A stretch of DNA of 64,000 nt from Cydia pomonella. Lineage: Eukaryota > Arthropoda > Insecta > Lepidoptera > Tortricidae. A program made the translations under genes and the position numbers. Numbering within the stretch: the first letter of the stretch is position 1; each line of letters starts with the position of its first letter. Below are positions 1 to 12,469 of the stretch, piece by piece. Location: assembly GCF_033807575.1 (NCBI RefSeq), contig NC_084726.1:10912001-10976000 (forward strand), read 5' to 3'. The notes beneath the pieces were generated by a model that saw only the letters and a list, made by a program, of their open reading frames with translations, searched no databases and was not told where the DNA came from.

Positions 1-1498
1 TAGGAGTTCTGGTGACCAACTCCTGAGTCCATCATGAGACCCTCGACTTAATCTAGATCGATGGTACTCGTCAGGGCAAATCTTTTGAGCCCAAACACGA
101 TGGAGTTATGATGAATAGACTAGGAGTTCTGGTGACCAACTCCTGAGTCCATCATGAGACCCTGGACCTGATCTAGATTGATGGTGCTCGTCAGGGCAAC
201 TCTATTGAGCCCAAACACGATGGAGTTATGATGAGTAGATTAGGAGTTCTGGTGACCAACTCCTGACTCCATCATAAGACCCTGGACCTCATCTAGATCG
301 ATGGTATTCGTCAGGGCAAATCTATTGAGCCCAAACACGATGGAGTTATGATGAGTAGATTAGGAGTTCTAATGACCAACTCCTGACTCAATCATAAGAC
401 CCTGGACCTCATCTAGATCGATGGTGTTCGTCAGGGCAAATCTATTGAGCCCAAACACGATGGAGTTATGATGAGTAGATTAGGAGTTCTAATGACCAAC
501 TCCTGACTCAATCATGAGACCCTGGACCTCATCTAGATTGATGGTGCTCGTCAGGGCAACTCTATTGAGCCCAAACACGATGAGGTTATGATGAGTAGAT
601 TAGGAGTTCTGGTGACCAACTCCTGACTCCATCATGAGACCCTGGACCTCATCTAGGTCGATGGTGTTCGTCAGGGCAAATCTATTGAGCCCAAACACGA
701 TGGAGTTATGATGAGTAGATTAGGAGTTCTGGTGACCAACTCCTGACTCCATCATAAGACCCTGGACCTCATCTAGATCGATGGTGTTCGTCAGGGCAAA
801 TCTATTGAGCCCAAACACGATGGAGTTATGATGAGTAGATTAGGAGTTCTAATGACCAACTCCTGACTCAATCATAAGACCCTGGACCTCATCTAGATCG
901 ATGGTGTTCGTCAGGGCAAATCTATTGAGCCCAAACACGATGGAGTTATGATGAGTAGATTAGGAGTTCTAATGACCAACTCCTGACTCAATCATGAGAC
1001 CCTGGACCTCATCTAGATTGATGGTGCTCGTCAGGGCAACTCTATTGAGCCCAAACACGATGAGGTTATGATGAGTAGATTAGGAGTTCTGGTGACCAAC
1101 TCCTGACTCCATCATGAGACCCTGGGCCTCATCTAGATCTATGGTGCTCGTCAGGGCAAATATTTTGAGCCCAAACACGATGGAATTATAATGAGTAGAT
1201 TAGGAGTTCTAGTGACCAACTCCTGACTCCATCATGAGACCCTGGACTTTATCTAGATTGATGGTGCTCGTCAGGGCAAATCTATTGAGCCCAAACACGA
1301 TGGCGTTATGATAAGTAGATTAAGAGTCCTGGTGACCAACTCCTGACTCCATCATGAGACCCTGGACCTCATCTAGATCGATGGTGTTCGTCAGGGCAAA
1401 TCTTTTGAGCCAAAACACGATGGGATTATAATGAGTAGATTAGGAGTTCTGGTGACCAACTCCTGACTCCATCATGAGAACTTGGACTTCATCCGGGT
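1..1498 (-). repeat. 120-bp satellite array, arm of foldback element 1
   Basis: About 12.5 head-to-tail 120-bp units of the form 'taggagttctggtgacc...', starting at the window edge. Units differ by a few bases, and 241-600 closely matches 721-1080, showing a 480-bp higher-order repeat. It is the reverse complement of the array at 42966-44575. The last unit decays at about 1490 into unique arm sequence. Confidence 0.95.
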
Positions 1499-2528
1499 CA
1501 AAAATAATAATGCAAATGCAAACCCTAACGTAATTTCAAGTAAAAATGCGTTTTTCAGAAAATCGCAGCCAAATAACACTAGACCCTACTCATAGTGTTG
1601 TGTTCCTGCCGGTGAGTAAGGTTGCCAGAGCTCAACGAGGGGCGGGAGGGGGTTAGAGTCGGCAACGCGCATGTAACTCCTCTGGAGTTGCAGGCGTACA
1701 TAGGCTACGGATACTGCTTACCATCAGGCGGGCCGTAAGCTTGTTTGCCACCGACGTAGTATAAAAAAAAAGGACCACTGAAAATCCATCAATAAGCGAG
1801 AGTCTGTTAAGCATAGTGTAAAAAATGAACTTTTATTAAGATTTTCTAATCGCAGTATATAGCACTTCTCGGAACTCCGTAGCTGATTACGATCGCAACG
1901 AATGCCTGACAATCGAGCACAGGTCCGTCCTCTAAGCGCGCTCCGCGCGGACTGAGAGCGGGGCGTCGCTGCTGCGTGATTTATACGTGTTAAAAAAATA
2001 TAAATTTACGGCAATGTAGGTCCCATAGTTATGATTTTTTTTTTATAGGTTAACAGAAAGTTACAGTTTGCTATAATATTATTTTTAAAGCAAAATATGC
2101 GTACAATTTGCGGAAAAAAAATATAATAATACCCTGTTTTCGCCAAAAAAATGAAGAAAACTCGGAAGGTATTTTATCAGTTTTTTCAAATGAATCTTCC
2201 ATTGTTAATCATTCCAGCCCCTCGTACGAGATATGTTGAATCAAATTGTAGTCATTCATGTACCAAATGAGTCTTGTTTACAGCAAAATTGAGAACCGAA
2301 ACGCCACATCTCACTGCAAAATTTGGAAAAGACTCCCAAAAAAACTCATTAGAAAAGAGGTTTAAAAGAGAAAATGAAAATTTGAACTGTTGGAGCCGCT
2401 AGTTTAGGAAACGATTATTTAAGTACGTTACCAGTTTTTGAATAAATACTAATAGTTACGTCGTAATCTTGAATGAAAAAGGAAGCATTTTACAAAATAC
2501 GCTCGTCTGTAGGAATAAGGACTCTTAA
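1498..2528. mobile_element. Unique subterminal arm of foldback element 1, ending at TTAA
   Basis: About 1.03 kb that reappears inverted and highly similar at 41941-42965. The match stops at TTAA (2525-2528); beyond it the two copies have unrelated flanks, so this is the element's terminus. It contains a short poly(A) retroposon (1540-1768) present at the same place in the other copy, so that insertion predates spread. The element's other half lies left of the window. Confidence 0.8.
1540..1768 (+). repeat. Poly(A)-tailed short retroposon
   Basis: Contains 'gttcctgccggtgagtaagg' and 'ccaccgacgtagtata' followed by an A run. Further copies: 26850-27068, 54275-54452, 42700-42890 (inverted) and fragments at 16170 and 21531. 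Widespread in lepidopteran genomes as I recall it; SINE-like or a LINE 3' end. Confidence 0.75.
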
Positions 2529-2708
2529 ATTACAACTTACTTTTAATTTGCGACAAATTATATAACTATTTTTACAAACAAACATTTTATAAATCTTATA
2601 GCTTAACATAACATATATACCTACTATACAGATTAACAAGTTTAATCATCTCTTATCTCGTGATAACGTTATTATTTTCCACAGTATAATAACTCAATTT
2701 CTTACAAA

Positions 2709-5700
2709 ATGACCACTATGGAGATGGAACAATTGACATTCGAACGTGATTTAGCTATTAATAATATTCAAAAAATTGTAGACTGTTCGAATAATGCAGC
2801 CGAATTTCGAGTTCGAGTTAAAGAGTTAGCCTCAATTAAAAAATCATTTTTTCCAAGTTCAAGCGAAAATTGAAAAATTATCGGCTAAGAATGAGTCATT
2901 CAACCGCGATGATAATTTATGTGTGAGAAATAAATTCGATTCTTTGTACTTTAAGGTCCAAGTTGCCTTAGATACGCTTAAGGAGGAGCGTAAACAAAGC
3001 ATTACGTCCGTCTGCGGCGGATTTAATGGGGTGTCACATGCGAGTTGCTGCGCTCAGCAATCAAATCAATCGCATATTCGTTTACCGCGCTTATCGCTTC
3101 AAACATTCACAGGTGTTCTAACTGAATGGAATGCTTTCTATGATTTATTTAAATCACTTGTACATGACAACGTCACTTTAACAAATGTCGAACGCTTCCG
3201 GTATTTGTTATTGTTTTTAAAAGATGAACCGTATAATCTTATCAAATCGATTCCTGTTACGGATTCTAATTACGAAAATGCCTTACAGGTATTAATTTCG
3301 CGTTATGAAAACAAACGAATTATTTCCACAAAACACTTTGACAACATTTTTGACTGTGAGTCAGTTAACGAGAAAAATGTTGAATCAAGTTTACGTAACT
3401 TGATGAATTGTTATCACGAGAATATTACTGCTTTGAAATCATTAGGTTTACCAGTTGACGACTGGAGTTTCGTACTTTTAAATATTTTGCTACGCAAAAT
3501 CACACCTCATATTCGTAGACGTTTTGAATTATCATTAAAAACTTCATGTGAAATTCCTGACGTTACCGAACTACTCGATTTCCTCGATAAGGAACTAGCG
3601 GCATCCGAAGTGATGACCGCGTCCGCGCGTACTTCAAGTGCATCCGCGGGGCCTGCGCAGCGCGCGGCGCCCGCGCTCGCTGCTGCTGGCGGAGCGGCCG
3701 GCTCGGCCCGGTCAGCTGCGGTGACGTCATCGCGCCATGCTTTGGCGGGAAAGCGTGCGATGTCTCTTACTCGCGCGCACTCCGACGTGCAATATAATGC
3801 ACCGCGCAATAATAACTCTTCGTTTGCGCGTAACTCGCGTACTATGAGTGTACATGCTACAACTGCGGTGGATTATTTAACTAAAATTAAATGCGCGTAT
3901 TGTAAGGACAATTCACATCCTTTATATAAATGTGAGAAGTTTAATACGCTCACTTTAAAGGAACGAAAACATTTCGTGGAACAAAATAAACTTTGTACGA
4001 ATTGTTTATTTATTGGTCATGATGCTAAAGACTGCAAGTCGCGCCATACTTGCCGCGTCTGCACTCAAAGGCATCACTCTTCATTACATGAAGATGCGCC
4101 CTCTCCAAACGTCTTACTGACTACGGAGTCTTCGTCTTCCCCTGAGTTGCGCTCAGTAGCGGAAACCTACACGCCCACTCCATTACATGGAGCTACGGAG
4201 CACCCTTCCAGTAAGAACTGTACGGTCTTACTCACGACTGCGCTTGTAAATTTACGACCCCTGAACCAGGGGCCTTACACGCCGCGGTCCGTTCGCGCCC
4301 TTGTGGACCAAGGAGCGCAGACCACGCTCATTTCTGAGTCGTGCGTCCAACGTCTCGGCCTGCCGCGGTACTCCGCGCAGACGAGTACCACTCTCACCGG
4401 CATTGGTGGCGAAGTCCAACCACGTGGTTACGTGTTGTGCGAGGTCACGCCTCACAACAAACCCGAGCCGAAGTTTCACATCGAGGCTCTTATCCTAGCT
4501 AATCTTACAAGCTACACTGCTAATATTCCAAAATCAATTGGGGATATTCAGAAGTTCCCACACCTACAAAATCTTGATTTAGCGGACCCAGAACTGCGCT
4601 CGACGCGGCCCGTTGAACTGCTACTGGGATCTGACTATCTGGATAGCATACTACTACTGGACAATATCAAGGGTTCACCGGGCACACCCGTGGCCATCAA
4701 CAGCATTTTTGGTTATATGTTAGGTGGTAGAATTTCATATGACAGTATGAAACGACTTAGTGTCAACTTGAGTACTTGCCAACTTGACATGAAACTTCAA
4801 AAGTTCTGGGAATTGGAATCCATACCAGAACATCCACATCTTACAAAAGAAGAACTGCGCTGTGAGTCTATCTTCGTTGATACTCACAGACGAGATGCAA
4901 ATGGGAAATATACAGTTTCCCTACCCTTCAAGGAGAATGTTCCGCCATTGGGCGATTCTCGTGCTATAGCTCTCTCACGCTTAACTAAACTAGAGGCACG
5001 CCTGTCTCGCGACCCTGCCTTAAGTGAGAACTATAATAAATGTATCCAAGAATATTTAGACTTGGGACATATGGAGCCAGTCATTGACTCAGCGAGTCCT
5101 GGCACTCCCCCCTACTACCTACCCCACCACATTGTGGTGAAGGGTTCCGCATCCACTACGAAGTATCGCATTGTGTACGACGCTTCATGTAAAACTACAT
5201 CAGGTCGTTCTCTTAACGATAATCTTCTCACTGGTCAGAAATTGCATCAGGACATTTCTGAAATTTTACTGAAGTATAGACTTCATAAAATCGTCTTTAC
5301 GGCTGATCTCAAAATGATGTATCGCTACATTGGTCTTTGTAAGGAACACCGTGACTTTCATCGGATTCTTTGGAGATTCTCTCCCCATGATCCCGTCAAG
5401 GAATATCGTATGTGCTCTGTCACATTCGGCGTCGCTTCCGCGCCTTTTCTAGCCTTGCGCACACTTCGTCAATTAGCAATTGATGAAGCTGCTAACTTTC
5501 CACTTGCCTCGCAAGTACTTCTTAACGAAGTATTCGTTGATGATGTCGTTACTGGAGCTGATACGGTTGAAGATGCTCTCACTCTTCAGCATCAGCTACT
5601 TTCCATTTGTAAAGCAGGAACGTTCGAACTCCGCAAATGGACCAGTAATAGTGCTGAGTTCTTATCGCATTTAAATGATGATGCATCCAATCATGATGAC

Positions 5701-8097
5701 GCTCTTATTCTGTCAGCACTTGACACTGACACTTCTGTCAAGGTCTTAGGGCTCAAGTGGAACCCTAAATCTGATATTTTCACCTACCAAACGGATGGAG
5801 TGGCTAACTCGCGCAAATGTACGAAACGTATAATGCTAGCAGAAATCGCTAAAATTTACGATCCCCTCGGATTCCTAAGTCCAGTGACGGTATTTGTAAA
5901 GCATTTAATCCAACTTTTATGGGTATCAGGCTCAGGTTGGGATTCTGCCTCTCCACAGGGTATCTGTGACTTGTGGTTTCGGTTCATCGACGAATTGCCG
6001 TTATTGCAAGACATCGCGTTACCTCGTCACGTGCTTCCGAGTACACATCAAGTGTCACTTCATGGCTTTTCAGACGCCTCTGAAAAGGCGTACGCCGCCT
6101 GCGTCTATATTCGTGTCGTTGACTCGAATGGTGCTATCAGCACCCACCTTCTCATGGGCAAAACAAAAATTGCGCCTTTGAAACGGCTTACTATCCCGAG
6201 ATTGGAACTATGCGCTGCTCATCTACTGTCAAAATTGATAAAAAAGGTCCTCACTGCTTACAGCAGTAGATTGTCTTTCGACCAAGTCTACGCTTGGTCC
6301 GATTCCACTATAACTCTTGCCTGGTTACGTTCATCTCCAGACAAGTGGCGGACATACGTGTCTAACCGCATAGCGGAGACAACAAGCAACGTGCCTGCCT
6401 CACAGTGGCACCACGTTCAATCCGCAGACAACCCCGCAGACCCTGCGTCTCGTGGTGTCCTCCCATCTCAGTTGAACCATCAACTATGGTTCACGGGACC
6501 AGCTTGGCTCAGTAAAAATGAGTCTGAGTGGCCTAAGACTAACGTCGTATGTCACACCGACGAAGAACGTCGTAAGCATGTTCTTGTCACACAAACCAAA
6601 GAACCTAATAATTTAGAGTTCATTGAAAGATTTTCATCGCTTCCAAGGATGCTACGCGTCATTTCGTATATGTTACGATTTATAAATAAATGTCGTAAGG
6701 CGAACAGTCCGACGACTAAATATATCACGGTTCCTGAGACAAAACAAGTTCTCAGTCGAATTATATCACTTGTTCAAAGTGACTATTTCTCCGAAGACAT
6801 CTCGCGTCTCAAGGACGATGATAGATGTACAAAACGTCTTCAGAAACTGAAACCTTTCTTGGACGATGCCGGACTTCTCAGGGTCGGCGGCAGGATAAAT
6901 CGGGCCAATGTTCCGTATGATGCCAAGCATCAGATTTTGTTACCCAAGAAACATCACTTCACGAATCTTCTCATTGATTACTATCATAAAACACATTTAC
7001 ATGTGGGACCTCAAACTTTGCAGTTTGCCCTCGCACAGACCTACTGGATCCTGTGTGCTCGCGATGCTGTACGTATGCGTACACGACGCTGCGTATCTTG
7101 TGTTCGTGCACGACCTGTTGCACCACAGCCATCCATGGCTCAGTTACCTACTACTAGGGTTCGATCACTTCGTCCCTTCTTAAATACTTCCGTTGACTTT
7201 GCAGGACACTTCTTCCTTAAATCAAGTAAACTTCGTAACGCGAAAGTTTATAAATCATACGTATGCGTGTTCGTTTGCCAATCAACGAAAGCAATCCATT
7301 TGGAATTAGTTCCCGATCTTTCAACCGAGTCTTTTCTAAACGCATTGCGTAGGTTCATATCCCGACGCGGGTATTGCAAAACAATCCGTTCTGACTGCGG
7401 ACGGAATTTCGTAGGTTGTGACAGGTATCTTTCCGAACTTTACACGTTTCTGCGAAACGAGTCAAATCAGACTGCTATAAACAACCAGCTGACAAACATG
7501 CAAATCACCTGGCAGTTTAATCCTCCATATGCTTCGCATTTTGCCGGTCTCGTCGAACGAGCCGTAGGTAGTCTGAAACGACACTTACATCGTGTCATAG
7601 GTACACTAAAACTAACTCAGGACGAATTTAACACTTTGATTTGTCAAATTGAAGCGGTATGTAATTCAAGACCTCTGTGTCTACTTAGTAATGATCCTAC
7701 TGATCCATTACCCCTGACTCCTGGACATTTCCTCATCGGGGAACCATTAACGTCTTTACCTGAATTTGACTTGTCTAACGACAACCCAAACCGCCTCGCT
7801 AGATGGCAGGTTATTCAACAAGCTGTTCAACATTTTTGGAAACGCTGGAGCGTAGAATATTTACACCAGCTACAACCAAGAGGTAAATGGTTCCACGATA
7901 ATACTAACACACCCCTTCGGGAGGGTTCTGTAGTAGTGTTGATAGACAACACACTGCCACCACTGCAATGGCGTCTCGCGCGCGTGCATCAACTGCATCC
8001 CGGCGCCGACGGTATTACCAGAGTTGTAACTGTACGCATCGGTAATACTCTTACCAAGCGACCTGTAGTTAAGGTCTGCCCCCTGCCTGTTGAATAG
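2709..8097 (+). CDS. gag-pol: BEL/Pao Gag-Pol polyprotein, one frameshift near the start
   Basis: ATG at 2709 opens about 48 codons of Gag, then a 1-bp insertion in the T6-C2 run (2847-2854) shifts frame; from about 2854 one frame stays open to TAG at 8095-8097. Domains, residues counted from 2923: Gag DUF1759-like (about 50-230); a low-complexity Ala/Ser stretch (230-290); Cys/His knuckles (CAYC, CTNC, CRVC; 325-390); aspartic protease around ALVDQGAQ (DQG where retroviral enzymes have DSG/DTG); RT with FTADLK and FVDD (about 730-900); RNase H (FSDAS, WSDST; 1045-1180); integrase with Zn-binding HxxxxH...CVSC (about 1355-1410) and catalytic VDFAG, SDCG and VERAVG. Length and order are normal for BEL/Pao. 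Only the 5' shift prevents full-length translation; it might be a sequencing error. Confidence 0.92.
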
Positions 8098-8187
8098 GCA
8101 TCACTTAGGTATAGCATCACATGTTTTAGTCCTAAGTTAGCATAGTAGTTCTTAAATAAAATAAGTATTATTTTATGGTCGGCGGCA

Positions 8188-8552
8188 TGTTCGGTACTTT
8201 TGTATATGTACACACAAATACTACGTATTTTCGTTTATTATTTTTAAATCAATTAATACTTCATGGACTAGCATATTCCAAACGGGATAAGCCTGAAACG
8301 GAACGCTTTTCTCAAAGCGCGCAACACCGAAGCTCGAGTGTTGCCATTCTCTCTTGCCAACGATCTCCAAATCGAAACGCGCGATATCTGCTCGCTCCGT
8401 CGAAGCTTGAGTCGAAAAACCCAAAATCAAATTGACACAGTGTACAGCATAAATAGAAATCGTCTCCCGACGCCAGCCTGTGAGATTACGACATTTCACC
8501 ATCGAAGGAACCAAAACCAGGGGCCCCTGAGGAAGTTGCAGACCACGTCACA
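8188..8552 (+). repeat. Probable BEL 3' LTR
   Basis: Begins TGTTCGG right after a purine-rich ggtcggcgg tract and ends ...GTCACA (TG...CA). It cannot be confirmed because the partner LTR is not in the window; the end could lie up to about 30 bp later. Confidence 0.5.
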
Positions 8553-8639
8553 GGTGAGTCCCCACGGTTTATGCTAGTCATTTATTCGACACCATTCATC
8601 TGCCGCCGCGCTCCCATAGAATAGACTAAATTTGCGCGG

Positions 8640-8740
8640 GCGCAAAAAAGTATTATTTTAGATAACTCCTAGAAAAAGTATTGTATAGAAAACTGATATT
8701 ATCAAGCTTTTCAATCTCGTACCTTACTTAGGCAACTCTG
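8640..8740 (-). repeat. LINE 3'-region scrap
   Basis: Resembles 41760-41845 in the same orientation ('atcaagcttttcaatctcgt' shared), the C-terminal coding end of a non-LTR element read on the minus strand. Confidence 0.5.
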
Positions 8741-8905
8741 CAAGCTTCGTTGCCTAAAGACGCTACTCGACTGAAAAGTATATCAGGATTGTATAAAATA
8801 CTATTATTCTATTTGAGTTTGATTCAAATCTGTCCTTTTACTAGGATATCGGGACTAGAGGTTAAAACAAAAACTAGAAAAGGGGCACAGCTATAGTAAA
8901 TTTAC

Positions 8906-8944
8906 ATCAAATCGTGTAAACATACTTTCTTTAATGCTAATATA
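8906..8944 (-). CDS. Most 3' micro-exon seen, 39 nt (YISIKESMFTRFD)
   Basis: Acceptor cattttcctctcag is strong, donor GTAAATTTAC fair. It lies just right of the BEL element and LINE scrap, so the BEL and first foldback may sit in the following intron or outside the gene. Confidence 0.42.
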
Positions 8945-9180
8945 CTGAGAGGAAAATGAGTACTGTATAGTAAAACACAGCTAGATAGAAATAGAAACGT
9001 ATATTTCGTTTCATTAAAAATGTTACATGGTCAATTTCTTATTGTTATGATAAAGACAAATGTTTTTAGTGTTGTCACATTAAAACTAAAATAAAAAATG
9101 TGGCCAGTTTGAGACACACTTTTACCCTATACAAACTATTGAAAAATTATCTTTATGTTAAAAATATTATTAAACAAGTA

Positions 9181-9432
9181 CTAGGTTTGTATGGTTAAGA
9201 GGTCGTGCCCTTTCAGACAAAAGAGAAATAAGGTCAAAAGACTTCACAACTTGGTACCCAAGAGATAGGAAAAGGAATGATGGTGGATAAAAAATGAGAT
9301 GGGAATGCGAGTTCAGGCACATAGCTGGAGCATTGTGGAGAAGACAGGCTCTGGACAGAAACGTATGGAGGATTGTGGGAGAGGCCTATGCCAAGGGCAA
9401 CCAGTCTGCGGAGAAAGGCTAGCAGTGAGCAG
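9181..9432 (+). pseudogene. RTE-like LINE, C-terminal fragment
   Basis: Frame reads WYPRD, then RWECEFRHIAGALWRRQALDR, with the W-R-x-x-A/G-E-A end typical of RTE-type reverse transcriptases. 5'-truncated; no tail or target duplication recognised. Confidence 0.6.
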
Positions 9433-9439
9433 TAAGTGA

Positions 9440-10320
9440 CGTTTTTAAGCCAATTGAGGAGAGAATATAAAGCGTCCGCAACTTAGAAGAGAAAGATGTT
9501 TTCTCAAACTTGCTATGAAATGATGACATGACTTACGTCAAATTAGGTCCGGAAATACTAATATCAGGTGCGATGAGTAAAGATGATATGTAAAGGAATT
9601 TCATACTGCTTTACACACCTAGGACTGTAAAGCAACCTTCTTTTGTTTTTTAACGTCAAATTGTGACACAACGTCTTGGCATTCAAATATCAACAAATAT
9701 AGGTACGGTACGGTGATTTGTTGTGCATATTCGTTGCTAAGCAACTGCGGCGGCGCATCGCGCAGGCGCGCGGACTTACGCGCGTAGGGCACCGCTGGTA
9801 GAGTGGCGAGCCGAGTAGTTCGCCACAAAACAAATTGACTACATTTTTTGTTTTGATTGAAAGTTTGAGAAAAGCACTATACAAATCTCGGCGAGAAACT
9901 GGGTTGCCGGCCGCGTATCTCTATCCGGTATATGTCTACTTGGCATGCAACCCTACGTTTCCCGGCCTCTATAGTAATGTACTATTACTGAACGTTGGCC
10001 GCCATGTAAATATCGCTGACCAATTGCTTTCTTAGATATACTAGTTTGTTTTGATAAATGAGGTATAGTTAAATATACCTACGATTGAGAAATTGCTCTA
10101 TATATTTTCAGTCGCCCTAAAATTGGACAGTGCTAAAAATTACTGTTCTTCATTGAAGATAAAATAATGTATACGAATAATTAAAAAATCGATTGTATTC
10201 TAAAAAATATTTATTAATTTGATTTCATAACGCCAAGAAATAGCCCAAATTGTAAACGATTGTAATCTGAAACAAAAGTAATAAATAATATAACCCTTTC
10301 GTTTTTATTAACTTATGTAA
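9440..10320. other. No recognisable gene or repeat
   Basis: Mostly AT-rich DNA with one GC-rich patch at 9740-9830. No splice-bounded exon found. Confidence 0.4.
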
Positions 10321-10321
10321 A

Positions 10322-10463
10322 GCGTAACCAGTAATATATGATCACGCGCCATATTGCAGAATTCCATTGGAACTAAATTTTTCGTACTAAACTGAACTGT
10401 CACCCTATACATGAGAATAACAGCGCCCTCCTGACAATGATCATATATTTCTGGTCGGGTAAC
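10322..10463. repeat. Palindromic MITE
   Basis: Ends are imperfect inverted repeats: gtaaccagtaatatatgatc on the left and gatcatatatttctggtc plus gggtaac on the right. Confidence 0.6.
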
Positions 10464-10759
10464 CAAATCAGTCAAACCAAATCTCATACAGGAAGCTATA
10501 GCATGCAATATTTGACATAAAAATGTAATCTAAATGTCATTAAACCGCATTAAGATGAAGTAACCAACATTTACTTTCACGGGATACGACTGCCATGAAA
10601 TTAATTAGCAGTCTTTAGGCCTTTCTTGAGGGACTGTATTGATTCTAATTCTGGGTTTTTGACTTTCGCTCAATAGAAAAAAAAAATCTATAAATAGATG
10701 TAGCTACTGCATGTAATTGCATGATTTCTAGAGTAATCTAAATTATATTTTTTTTTATT

Positions 10760-10975
10760 TCATGCATGTTAAGTCCCGCCGAGTTTCTTGCCGGTCCATA
10801 TTGGGATACCCTCCTCCAAGTGAGGGGGGAGTTAAATCTTCTCGGGTCAGAGGTATAGGGTTAGAGCCGGTGTAGCTTTATTTGACGTCCATAAGCGCAT
10901 TCTAATATGCCTACTTGAATAATAAACTATCAAATTATCTTTATCTAAATCGACATCTTATGTAAGACGAAAAGT
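10760..10975 (+). repeat. Retroposon/LINE 3' end with conserved tail
   Basis: 'gccgagtttcttgccgg', 'cttctcgggtcagagg' and 'atatgcctacttgaataa' in order are a 3' end I recall from lepidopteran genomes; ends in a tatctttatct tail. Confidence 0.55.
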
Positions 10976-10987
10976 CTTTAACATTAC

Positions 10988-11029
10988 CTTTTTGTCGCAT
11001 CCTTTGAGATTCGTGCTATCGAGGTTGTA
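10988..11029 (-). CDS. Micro-exon, 42 nt (YNLDSTNLKGCDKK)
   Basis: Acceptor tctttaatacag, donor GTAATGTT. 14 codons with one Cys. A competing exon-like segment lies only 26 nt upstream (11056-11091). Confidence 0.5.
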
Positions 11030-11376
11030 CTGTATTAAAGACAAGCGGAACTCACATTCAGAGTCCCTTCATCTGCGCGACACAGTATTCTCTGTCGGGA
11101 GTGAAGATGCACAGCTTCTTGGACCGTTTGTGTCCACCATGTGACGGCTTTTACATGAAAATAAAAGCAAAATCAACATTTATAACTTTCGCGTTTTGAA
11201 CACATATTTTTTTAATAACAAGTTCTATCGCGAATTCATTTTTTTACCTTTATTTTTGACTCTCTCGCTATTGCTCACGGGCACCTTGTATATATTCATT
11301 ATAGCTACATATAAAATATATACCTATACTGAATGTATGAAATGTAAATATGATTTAATTAAAAACAGCTTCTTAC

Positions 11377-11415
11377 CTTATTCAAGTATGATTTTTTGCC
11401 TTCCTTGACAGCTTC
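11377..11415 (-). CDS. Micro-exon, 39 nt (EAVKEGKKSYLNK)
   Basis: Acceptor ataacttaccctcag, donor GTAAGAAGC. Frame 0 is the only open frame. Lys-rich like the other 3' exons. Confidence 0.57.
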
Positions 11416-11513
11416 CTGAGGGTAAGTTATGTATGAAAAAAAAAACGACATTTAGTTAGGAGTGTTCGTTTGATTCTGGATATTTACAGCTTTTGCCCCC
11501 AAAATATGTCCTG

Positions 11514-11642
11514 GAGGCCTAACCAATGACAAAAGTTCGCAAAGAAACGAAACACTGACTCTATCGCACTAATATGGGAGAGTGATAGAGATAGTGTTTC
11601 GTTGCGTTTTCTACGAACGCTTGTCATCTTGGCTAGGCCCCC
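11514..11642. repeat. Palindromic MITE, related to 46080-46430
   Basis: Arms ggcctaaccaatgacaa / ttgtcatcttggctaggcc enclose inner arms cgaaacactgactctatcgc / agagatagtgtttcg. The tandem hairpins at 46.1-46.4 kb share the core words. Confidence 0.7.
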
Positions 11643-11824
11643 TGATCCTTTAGCAGAACAGAACAGACACTCAGCAAATAAAATATCCGCATAATTAGAA
11701 ATAAAAAAATAAAATAAGGAATTAATTCAAAGTTATATTATTTCATTGTTATATATGTTGTGTCTGAGCCAACGTACAACTTAAGGAATAAATAAACTAA
11801 ATATTTTTGTGTAATATTTCTTAC

Positions 11825-11845
11825 CTTGGACGCTAAAAAAGCCAG
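11825..11845 (-). CDS. Micro-exon, 21 nt (LAFLASK)
   Basis: Very strong acceptor (run of T, then cttag) and donor GTAAGAAATA. Hydrophobic heptapeptide ending in Lys. Confidence 0.5.
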
Positions 11846-12469
11846 CTAAGAAAAAAAAAATGTTAAACAATATTGACCTTTTAGATATATGTATGTTGAT
11901 AAAATTTGTAATCTACATAACCAGTTTTCATATAATAAAATTAGAGTTAAATACTTTAGTATAAATTAAAATAGTCATCGTATACACACCATCTGTAATA
12001 AAAAAAGGTTTCATTTTATTTATTTTTGTATTTCACAAGTAGGCCAATCAATTAAGAGCGTATAAGCATTTTGAGGAATTCATTTTCAGGTCTGAGATCG
12101 CACAAACTTGGATTGCACGCATTTAAGACCAAATTAAGTAATTCAAACGATTTCCAGCTTGCTGGAAATTAATTCATCGAAAATATCTAAGTTTTGTATA
12201 GGTGCATGTCTGAGATAAAATTGGGTTATTTTTTCTTATTAATACTTAGGCGGTATATTGATGATCGGGATATTTAACCTGTATTACTCTTGTTATTATT
12301 ACCTTTATTTTTAATTTATTTGTAGTTTTTGTTATTTTATATTTTTGTTATTTATGTTAGTTTTTAATTAGTTTTATGTTTAGATATATTTTAGTCTGTG
12401 TAATCTATATTCCAAACTAACTTAAACCCTTTAACCTGTTTATTATAATTCTAGCAACAAGCACCTTTA

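Larger units (their letters stand above)
2529..8552 (+). mobile_element. BEL/Pao LTR retrotransposon (5' LTR not in window)
   Basis: Leader 2529-2708, gag-pol 2709-8097, a GGTCGGCGG-type polypurine tract just before a likely 3' LTR at 8188. The leader is cut by the TTAA end of foldback element 1, so the 5' LTR, if present, lies left of that element and off-window. This makes the foldback younger than the BEL copy. Confidence 0.9.

Noticed and set aside
10404..10430. 27-nt phase-0 exon-like segment (EGAVILMYR)
   Set aside because: Lies inside the palindromic MITE at 10322-10463, so its borders are repeat sequence.
10575..10589. 15-nt candidate (SYPVK)
   Set aside because: Weak donor GTAAAT and poor pyrimidine tract; too short to support.
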